In this document: piece after piece, positions 1-5,391 of the stretch
How the letters are laid out: each line of letters starts with the position of its first letter
Position numbering within the stretch: position 1 is the stretch's first letter
DNA from: JADHUC01 sp964617665
GTDB taxonomy: Bacteria > Planctomycetota > Planctomycetia > Pirellulales > Pirellulaceae
NCBI GenBank assembly: GCA_964617665.1
Contig: CAZUAH010000802.1
Coordinates: 1-5,391, forward strand
Length of the DNA stretch: 5,391 nt
Reading direction: 5' to 3'
Translations under genes and position numbers: made by a program
Notes under the pieces: generated by a model
What the model was told of the DNA's origin: nothing
Databases searched by the model: none
What the model saw: only the letters and a program-made list of their open reading frames with translations

Positions 1-64
1 GGCGGGTGGTTTGGGGGGGCCCCCCGTGGGCCCGGCCCCCCCCGCCCCCGCCAGCGCCCCCGGC
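1..64. other. Extreme G/C-run low-complexity stretch at window edge
   Basis: Only 6 of the first 64 bases are A or T, and most of the rest lie in homopolymer runs: G7 at 13-19, C6 at 20-25, C8 at 36-43, C5 at 45-49 and C5 at 57-61. GGGGGGCCCCCC at 14-25 is a perfect palindrome. The C runs, separated by 1 to 7 bases, give the minus strand a canonical G-quadruplex pattern (tracts of at least three G, loops of at most seven). No coding region can be supported here. The abrupt change to ordinary composition after about position 65 fits either a structured intergenic element or a poor-quality contig end; the second is at least as likely. Confidence 0.6.
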
Positions 65-104
65 TTCGGGTTAAACGGGTCTTGAATCGCGACACAGCCG
101 TGTT

Positions 105-108
105 AGGA
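105..108 (+). promoter_or_regulatory. Ribosome-binding site (AGGA) for the large secreted protein
   Basis: AGGA lies 8 bases before the ATG at 117, a normal Shine-Dalgarno spacing. It supports this start, as does the signal peptide that begins exactly there. No convincing -35/-10 promoter pair was found in 65-104, so the transcription start is not placed. Confidence 0.55.
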
Positions 109-116
109 CATTTTCG

Positions 117-3100
117 ATGACAAAGATACTACTCCTCATCATTTCGCTTGTTGCCACATTGCCTGGAGTGTTCACGTGTCCCGCCCGCGCGGCGGACCAG
201 CCAGAGACAGATGCTGCAGAGTTCGCAAAGCAGTACGATCGCCTGCGAGGTCAACGCTTCTACCGGCATGCGTCGTCGCTCTACGAGAACGTCTTCCGGT
301 ACACGCAGATGGACCAAAGCCAGATCAAGCCTCACGACGAGTTCGTTCGAGCGTTCTACGAAGGCCGTTGGGATGACATCCAACAAACGCTGGATAAGCT
401 GCCCGATGCATTGGCCGATACGATCTTCAACAGGATGCTGGAAGATCTGGCCGGCCGAAATGTGCCGGTCTTCACATTGGACGACTTCATCGGGTTTGCC
501 GACACCTGTCCCAGCGAATTGAACTCCGACCGTATCCGCAAACTCGGCCTGATTCTCCGCGTAGCCGTAGCCAAAGAGCAAGAAGTGTGGCTGAAGCAAG
601 CACTGAAGAAGGGCACGCGCCATTTGGGCGGTAAGGGCGAAAAGCGGTTGAACACGGGCCGTGTCCTTATGCACGCCGACTTCGACGATCTGGCTCGCCA
701 GTATCTGCCGGACATGCTCGCGGCTAGCGAGATTGAAGATAAGGCAATTCGCGACGAAATCATCAACTTCCTGGGCTCCCAAGAGGAACTGGAGAGATTC
801 CAACAGACGCGGATCGCCGACCTGTGGGAACAGCACGCCAAGACCTTGAACGACGCACAGGCCGACCATGGCCGGAAACAGCAGGCTGCAGATCAGTTGA
901 GCGACCTTCTGGGTAAGGCCCCTGTTACTTCGTTGGAACCATGGATACGTAGCTTGGTTGGAAAGAACGCTGATGCAGCCTTGCGTTTGGCCACCGCATT
1001 GGGAAAACGGGCACACGGCAAGATAAGCGACTCCGACACCGCCAGGCGGACCAATAATCTGAGATCACAGAAATGCATCCTGGCCGTCGCTGCCGAGGGC
1101 AACGATCTATCCAAGGCCCCGTGGAACCACCTGACAACGGGTATGGCTGGTTGGTGGATCCAGGAGGCGGAACACACGTTCCAACAACATCCCAGCTACC
1201 GCCAAGTCTCCAGGCCGAAACCTCACGTGGCGCCAGGCGATCTATTGGATGCGGCGCCGGACGGCGTCTGGGCAGATGCGTTGTCGGCAAGTCTCCGCGA
1301 ACGCATCGACGTGTGCATGTCGAAGGCCGTGCTGGTGAGCGATCAGTACGAAGAAGCAACGGAATTGATCGTCCGGATCGCCGCTCGCAATCCGGACGCC
1401 GGCATTTCGCTTGCCGAGGAGTACTTGAAGGCCTGGGCACATCGCCACGATCCCCAAATCCCCGAAGCGATTCGCAGGAAGCACAGTCTACCCGGCGACG
1501 CCCGAATCATGGTGACGCCCATCATGATGGAAAAGAACGTCGCCAGCCTGGCAGCGATGATGGACATTTTCCGCAGCAAGAAGATCCATCCGCGCAACGG
1601 CGAACTGATCGTCGAAGCGTTCAACGTCTGCTACAGCCACGCAGATGTCTATCGACGGACTCACATTGAGAAAGTGTTCGGCCCGATCAACCAGATGGAC
1701 GACGACATCTTCTCTCGCATGATCACGATGATGACCGAAGGTCTCTCGTCGCGCTGGCGAAAGATGGAGATCCAAGAAGCGTCGGGCACGGGCCGCAGCC
1801 AGCAAGAAACGCTGGACATGGTTCGTACGGGATATCAAACGGCCATCGACATGATCGACGAGCGCAGCGAGAAGCAACCGGATGCCTGGAGCACATTGAC
1901 GCTGGCCGGCTCGTTGCTGAGCGACTGGGGCGACTTCGAATACTACCAGCAACTGGTGAGCGACAACGCCACGAACCGCATGGAGGCGTTCCGCGAAAAG
2001 AACAGCCTGGCCGAACAGTATTTCACCCGCGGTGCTGAAGTCTACGCCAAACAAGTTCCCGATTTCAGCCGAAGCCAGTATTCGATCCGAGCCTACTTGA
2101 ATTGGTTTCACAGCCTGCTCGGCATTACTACGAACGGCAGCGTCAACCTCTCCAAGCCCCTGGACCGCCGGGCGTTGAACCGCATTCACGAAATGCTCCG
2201 AAGTCTACCGAACGGCGCGAGTAAGGCACACGTCGACATGCTTGCCAGGCACGTCAACTCACGGTTGGAGGACACTGAAAATCCGCTGCACGAAGAACTC
2301 AAATACAAATATCTGGCTGGCTCGCTGGTCATCACCAAGAGCAGCCCGTTTTCGTTCCAGGCCAACGACAAGGTGAACTACTACGACGAGTTGTTGGACG
2401 AGATCCGTCTGGAAACGCGAGTGGACGGCCCGAACACGATCCATCGCGACCACCAATTCGGCATCATCCTGAGCGTTCACCATACCGAAGCGATGGGCCG
2501 CATGGCGAATTTTGGGGAATACCTGACGAACGAATTCCCCCGCGATACTAGACCATCGTCACGTCCCCAATCACTCGTCACCACCTACAGAATGATCGAG
2601 GCTCAGGGCCAGCGAGACGAACTGGAATTGAACATTCGCGAGGCTCTTGGGTTGTTCTTCGACATCGAAGCCGTCGTGTGCAGTCCCAAGGACGTCGCCC
2701 CGCGGCCAACCGAACGACCCGCGTGGGAGGAGACGGTGTTGGCCTACATTCACGCCAAGGCCAAGGACTGCAGCGTCGATAAGATTCCGCGGATCCAGAT
2801 GAACCTCAAGTTCCTGGACATGACCGGGCCGGTCACCATTTCGGCGGAATCTGCCGAGACGATGATCAAGGTGACCGACGAACAGACGCCGCCACGACCG
2901 TTTCATCAGGTCGACATAACTCAGACGCTAGATACGCGGAACCTGGCAAGCACCGAGGAGGTGCTGCTTGAAGTGAAAGCCGCTGCGTGCGGCCTTGTTC
3001 CGGAGATCGAAGAATTGCTCGATATGGATTCGTTCGGTCAACAATTGTCGATCGCCCGGATTGATCCTCACGAAGGAACGCTGGTTCGCCAACTGAATAG

Positions 3101-3674
3101 CTGGGGTGACACAGTCCATGTCGTGTCCGAGCGAGAATGGACGATTGCATTGGACGCCGCAACGTTGGTGAAAGAGCCGCATCGAATGGATTTGAAACTA
3201 CCGACATCGAAGGTCAGCGATGCAGCGGTCAAATACCAAACGTTTGTGGATATGGACTTGGTCGATTTGGACGAACCTGTGACCACGGTGGGCGAGGGGC
3301 CTGTGCTGGCCAAGCCCATCGCCGAGGTCGATTTGGACGAACCGTGGGTCCCCTACGCCCTAGCTGGCGGAATAGCGTTTCTGCTGTTGATCATCCTCGT
3401 GGTGGCCGTGCGGGTGATCCGCGGGCCCCGACAGCGGCCGCTACGTGCTCGTGACGTGTTTCACATGCCACAGCAGATCGACGGCTTTGTGGTCGTGCAG
3501 CTACTCAGAGCTCTGGCGGGCAGTGAACTCGTCCGCCTCTCGACCAAACACCGCTCCGAAATGCAGCAAGAGATCAAACGAATCCAGGCAACTTGTTTCG
3601 GCAGCAACGGCAGCGAGTTGTCCAACGACGAATTGCGTCAGGTGGCCAAGAAGTGGCTACGAATCGCCTGTTGA
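117..3674 (+). CDS. Large secreted, C-terminally membrane-anchored protein of unknown function
   Basis: This is an 1185-residue protein that I cannot assign to a named family. Seen directly: an N-terminal signal peptide (hydrophobic core about residues 4-19, signal peptidase I-type A-R-A at 23-25, mature protein probably from A26). Residues 30-880 look mainly helical, like an alpha-solenoid or degenerate TPR-type scaffold, with no catalytic motif I recognise. Residues about 890-1070 are richer in beta-type alternating patterns, e.g. LLEVKAAACGLVPEIEELLD at 950-969. One transmembrane helix spans about 1080-1101, followed by an Arg-rich stretch (R1099, R1102, R1105, R1107, R1110, R1112) that fits the positive-inside rule. 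An 84-residue cytoplasmic tail ends the protein. Blocks such as LAEEYLKAWAHRHDP (432-446) and the region 501-522 resemble, from memory, giant hypothetical proteins of planctomycetes; this was not searched. The gene lies 50 bases before a MoxR gene and is probably in the same operon, which suggests, without proving, an envelope component served by the MoxR-DUF58 pair. The reading frame is intact, with no sign of frameshift. Confidence 0.9.
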   Translation: MTKILLLIISLVATLPGVFTCPARAADQPETDAAEFAKQYDRLRGQRFYRHASSLYENVFRYTQMDQSQIKPHDEFVRAFYEGRWDDIQQTLDKLPDALADTIFNRMLEDLAGRNVPVFTLDDFIGFADTCPSELNSDRIRKLGLILRVAVAKEQEVWLKQALKKGTRHLGGKGEKRLNTGRVLMHADFDDLARQYLPDMLAASEIEDKAIRDEIINFLGSQEELERFQQTRIADLWEQHAKTLNDAQADHGRKQQAADQLSDLLGKAPVTSLEPWIRSLVGKNADAALRLATALGKRAHGKISDSDTARRTNNLRSQKCILAVAAEGNDLSKAPWNHLTTGMAGWWIQEAEHTFQQHPSYRQVSRPKPHVAPGDLLDAAPDGVWADALSASLRERIDVCMSKAVLVSDQYEEATELIVRIAARNPDAGISLAEEYLKAWAHRHDPQIPEAIRRKHSLPGDARIMVTPIMMEKNVASLAAMMDIFRSKKIHPRNGELIVEAFNVCYSHADVYRRTHIEKVFGPINQMDDDIFSRMITMMTEGLSSRWRKMEIQEASGTGRSQQETLDMVRTGYQTAIDMIDERSEKQPDAWSTLTLAGSLLSDWGDFEYYQQLVSDNATNRMEAFREKNSLAEQYFTRGAEVYAKQVPDFSRSQYSIRAYLNWFHSLLGITTNGSVNLSKPLDRRALNRIHEMLRSLPNGASKAHVDMLARHVNSRLEDTENPLHEELKYKYLAGSLVITKSSPFSFQANDKVNYYDELLDEIRLETRVDGPNTIHRDHQFGIILSVHHTEAMGRMANFGEYLTNEFPRDTRPSSRPQSLVTTYRMIEAQGQRDELELNIREALGLFFDIEAVVCSPKDVAPRPTERPAWEETVLAYIHAKAKDCSVDKIPRIQMNLKFLDMTGPVTISAESAETMIKVTDEQTPPRPFHQVDITQTLDTRNLASTEEVLLEVKAAACGLVPEIEELLDMDSFGQQLSIARIDPHEGTLVRQLNSWGDTVHVVSEREWTIALDAATLVKEPHRMDLKLPTSKVSDAAVKYQTFVDMDLVDLDEPVTTVGEGPVLAKPIAEVDLDEPWVPYALAGGIAFLLLIILVVAVRVIRGPRQRPLRARDVFHMPQQIDGFVVVQLLRALAGSELVRLSTKHRSEMQQEIKRIQATCFGSNGSELSNDELRQVAKKWLRIAC
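3261..3343 (+). repeat. 17-base direct repeat pair encoding VDLDEP twice
   Basis: GTCGATTTGGACGAACC occurs at 3261-3277 and again, identically, at 3327-3343. The copies start 66 bases (22 codons) apart and in the same frame, so each encodes V-D-L-D-E-P. They sit in the acidic linker just outside the transmembrane helix of the large protein. Identity at the codon level suggests a recent small duplication or gene conversion rather than protein-level convergence. The intervening sequence does not obviously repeat. Confidence 0.75.
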
Positions 3675-3707
3675 ACCGAGTTTCCTTCATTGAACAATCA
3701 GCCTTTT

Positions 3708-3718
3708 GAGGAAGAGGA
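3708..3718 (+). promoter_or_regulatory. Strong purine-rich ribosome-binding site for the MoxR gene
   Basis: GAGGAAGAGGA ends 6 bases before the ATG at 3725 and contains two overlapping Shine-Dalgarno-like cores, one close to the start and one about 13 bases away. It fixes the start at 3725. It is the strongest such site of the three genes; the DUF58 gene that follows has none comparable. Confidence 0.7.
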
Positions 3719-3724
3719 TATTCG

Positions 3725-4756
3725 ATGCAACTTGTTGACAAGACTGAAACTGACGGTGGCAAACCCCGTCCCGCATCCGAATCCGCTGATCGAGCCAACC
3801 GCTTTGTAGACGAGGTCCGTCGCCGGGTGGCTGAGGTCGTGGTCGGTCAGGATGTTGTGGTCGAGCGCATCCTGATCGCACTGTTCACCGGCGGTCACCT
3901 CATGCTGCAAGGCGTCCCTGGACTGGCAAAGACGCTGCTCGTGAATGCCGTGGCCAAAGCCATTGATTTGCAGTTTGCGCGGATTCAATTCACCATCGAC
4001 ATGTTGCCGTCGGACATCATCGGCTCGGAAATCCTCGATCAGAAGACAGGCGATTTCCGAGTCCACAAAGGTCCGGTCTTCACCAACCTGCTGCTGGCAG
4101 ACGAAATCAACCGCGCTGCACCCAAAGCTCAGAGCGCGATGTTGGAGGCCATGCAGGAGCGGAAGGCCACGATCGGAGGCGAGACGTTCAAGCTCCCAGT
4201 GCCGTTCCTGGTAATCGCCACACAGAACCCCGTGGAGCAGTCCGGGACGTTTGAACTGCCCGAAGCCCAGCTCGACCGATTCATGCTCTATCACCGACTT
4301 GACTACCCCACCGTCGAAGAAGAGCAGGACATTCTGCAGCGTCAATTGGCCATGGGCCTGAAGAAGGACGAAGGCGGCGGGGCCGTGCCCAAGACCGCTT
4401 TCGACATGATCCAGGCCGAACCCTGCGCGACCATCCAGGACCTGGTGCGAGCCATGGAAATCGTCCAACAAGTCCACGTGAGCGACGTTTTCGCCAAACA
4501 CAGCGTGGAACTCTCGCGACGCACACGTGAATCCAAGCTATTGGACTTCGGATGTAGCCCACGAGCGTGCATGGCGTTGGCAACGGCGTCGCGTGCCCGA
4601 GCGTTCATTCACGGCCGCGACTACGTGGTACCGGAGGATCTCTTCGAGTTGGCTGAAGATGTGGTCCTGCACCGTATACGATTAACGTACGAAGCCGCGG
4701 CCGAAGGTCACACGGGCCGCGAGATATTGGAGTCGGTGCTATCAGATTTGGCGTAA
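3725..4756 (+). CDS. MoxR-family AAA+ ATPase
   Basis: This is a complete 343-residue cytoplasmic ATPase of the MoxR family (AAA_3 core plus AAA lid). Visible motifs: the conserved VVGQ entry at 39-42; Walker A GVPGLAKT at 63-70 (K69, T70); the MoxR signature around MLPSDIIG (93-100); Walker B with D126-E127 followed by INRAAPKAQ; the AMQER segment at 142-146; sensor 1 in ATQNP (N168); the arginine-finger region PEAQLDRF at 179-186 (R185); sensor 2 in GCSPRA at 276-281 (R280); and the typical lid ending HRIRLTYEAAAEG at 316-328. All ATP-binding and hydrolysis residues are present, so it should be active. MoxR proteins form ring oligomers and act as chaperone-like remodellers, often on vWA/MIDAS partners. 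One follows directly here (DUF58, 31 bases downstream), a standard pairing. Oddities are a Cys in the usual GASPRA-type motif and a Gly-rich, seemingly enlarged segment at about 208-240. Calling it BatR or MoxR proper is not justified, so no symbol is given. Confidence 0.96.
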   Translation: MQLVDKTETDGGKPRPASESADRANRFVDEVRRRVAEVVVGQDVVVERILIALFTGGHLMLQGVPGLAKTLLVNAVAKAIDLQFARIQFTIDMLPSDIIGSEILDQKTGDFRVHKGPVFTNLLLADEINRAAPKAQSAMLEAMQERKATIGGETFKLPVPFLVIATQNPVEQSGTFELPEAQLDRFMLYHRLDYPTVEEEQDILQRQLAMGLKKDEGGGAVPKTAFDMIQAEPCATIQDLVRAMEIVQQVHVSDVFAKHSVELSRRTRESKLLDFGCSPRACMALATASRARAFIHGRDYVVPEDLFELAEDVVLHRIRLTYEAAAEGHTGREILESVLSDLA

Positions 4757-4787
4757 GCCCGCCCCTTGTTAAGTTTCAGAGCGATCC

Positions 4788-5391
4788 ATGCGACGAACCG
4801 TCGAGCTAGAACACGATCCGGTCGATTCACGGCAGTTTGAATTGGCTGTGAAGCAACTGGCTGACAGTCTGGGCTTCGGTCCAGACGATTCGATCTATCA
4901 TGGTTCGGGGCTGGAATACTCGCAATCGCGTGCCTACCTGCCCGGCGACAGCGTAAAGTTGATCGACTGGAAGGTATCGGCGCGGACCGGCAAGTACTTC
5001 GTCAAGGAGTACCAGGAACCGCGGCAAATCCCGCTTTACATCCTGCTGGACACGTCGGCGTCGATGTGCGTCAGTTCGCGACCGTTCAGCAAATACGCCT
5101 GGGCCGTACGGATCGCCGCCAGTGTGGCACTGGCCGCCCAATCACGGCTGACGCCCGTCGGGCTGATCGCGTGCGGGGAACGCGACATGCACATCTCGCC
5201 TACCTTGGCCCGCAACGATGTCATGCAATGGGCCCACCGTTTGCGGCGTCACGGTTTCCTGGAAGGAACGTTGCTGGGGCAACGCACGCGCGAACTGCTG
5301 CCTACGCTCGGTCGTCGCAGTGCGCTGATGGTGCTTAGCGACCTGCACGATGCCGATGCCGCCAGCGCACTGCGACTGGTCGCTCAAGAAC
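4788..5391 (+). CDS. DUF58 / vWA-like MIDAS-domain protein (3' end beyond window)
   Basis: The frame opens at ATG 4788 and has no stop through 201 complete codons to the window edge, so the C-terminus is missing. An in-frame TAA at 4770-4772 limits upstream extension. The DUF58 signature is clear: G41-x-E43-Y44, the YLPGD segment at 50-54, IDWK at 59-62, SART at 64-67 and FVKEY at 71-75. It is followed by a vWA-type metal-ion (MIDAS) motif DTSASM at 88-93 (D88, S90, S92) and a later VLSDLHD at 182-188, whose D185 fits the distal metal ligand. No transmembrane helix precedes the domain, so this is the soluble, short type of DUF58 protein, typically about 300 residues, rather than the type with an N-terminal membrane hairpin. 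The gene lies 31 bases after the MoxR stop. Such proteins are the usual partners of MoxR ATPases in Bat-type operons. No good Shine-Dalgarno precedes the start, so translation may depend on coupling to the MoxR gene. Confidence 0.94.
   Translation, partial: MRRTVELEHDPVDSRQFELAVKQLADSLGFGPDDSIYHGSGLEYSQSRAYLPGDSVKLIDWKVSARTGKYFVKEYQEPRQIPLYILLDTSASMCVSSRPFSKYAWAVRIAASVALAAQSRLTPVGLIACGERDMHISPTLARNDVMQWAHRLRRHGFLEGTLLGQRTRELLPTLGRRSALMVLSDLHDADAASALRLVAQE

Noticed and set aside
59..76. Small hairpin CCCG-GCTT-CGGG followed by TTAAA, possible terminator of an upstream gene
   Set aside because: The stem is only 4 bp and no T-run follows, so in a C-rich stretch this is easily chance.
82..108. 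TTGAAT ... TTAGGA as a sigma-70-like promoter
   Set aside because: The spacer is only 15 bases and the -10 match is poor and overlaps the ribosome-binding site.
168..179. Possible lipobox VFTC at residues 18-21 of the large protein
   Set aside because: Thr before the Cys is atypical for a lipoprotein signal (Gly, Ala or Ser expected), and a good A-R-A signal peptidase I site follows at 23-25. The protein also has its own C-terminal membrane anchor.
129..1016. Minus-strand open frame of 295 codons inside the large gene
   Set aside because: Antisense shadow. The forward frame is continuous for 1185 codons, with a signal peptide, transmembrane helix and ribosome-binding site, while this one has none of these and no recognisable motif.
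1488..2189. Minus-strand open frame of 233 codons
   Set aside because: Antisense to the large gene; Arg/Val/Ala-rich composition without domain features, as expected for a shadow frame.
3689..3698. ATTG-AA-CAAT inverted repeat between the large gene and the MoxR gene
   Set aside because: It is a 4-bp stem with a 2-base loop, too small to be a terminator, and its regulatory value cannot be supported.
3698..4501. Long open frame on the minus strand (267 codons) opposite the MoxR gene
   Set aside because: It lies entirely antisense to a gene with unmistakable AAA+ motifs, and its translation shows no recognisable domain. It is a by-product of GC-rich codon use.
1..5391. CRISPR arrays, tRNA or rRNA genes, insertion sequences
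   Set aside because: No regularly spaced repeats, transposase-like protein, terminal inverted repeats or RNA gene signatures were seen; almost the whole window is accounted for by three protein genes.

Overview
The window holds one forward-strand gene cluster of three adjacent genes. They are a very large secreted, C-terminally membrane-anchored protein of unrecognised function (117-3674), a MoxR-family AAA+ ATPase (3725-4756), and the first 201 codons of a DUF58 / von Willebrand A-like protein that runs off the right edge (4788-5391). Apart from positions 1-116, only 50 and 31 bases are non-coding. Neither gap contains a recognisable terminator, so the three genes are probably co-transcribed.

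The likely source is a planctomycete or a close relative in the PVC group. The reasons are moderately high GC, MoxR-DUF58 genes next to a giant signal-peptide protein with one C-terminal transmembrane helix, and a resemblance, recalled from memory and not searched, between blocks of the large protein and long hypothetical proteins of Planctomycetota. This assignment is an inference; there is no rRNA or other taxonomic marker in the window.

Region by region: 1-64 is an extreme G/C-run stretch (58 of 64 bases are G or C) that may be a contig-edge artefact or a G-quadruplex-capable element. Positions 65-116 form a short leader with an AGGA ribosome-binding site. 117-3674 encodes an 1185-residue protein: signal peptide, about 850 residues of mostly helical extracytoplasmic region, a beta-richer membrane-proximal region, one transmembrane helix (about 1080-1101) and an 84-residue cytoplasmic tail. 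3725-4756 encodes a complete MoxR ATPase with every AAA+ motif intact. 4788 onward encodes a soluble-type DUF58 protein with an intact MIDAS metal site.

Working model: MoxR ATPases act as chaperone-like remodelling machines that work with MIDAS/vWA-domain partners, and MoxR-DUF58 pairs commonly head Bat-type (aerotolerance) and related operons. Here the first gene appears to supply an envelope-spanning component whose cytoplasmic tail could be the point of contact for the MoxR-DUF58 pair. That functional link rests on gene order and topology only. Further Bat-like membrane vWA genes may follow beyond the right edge but cannot be seen.
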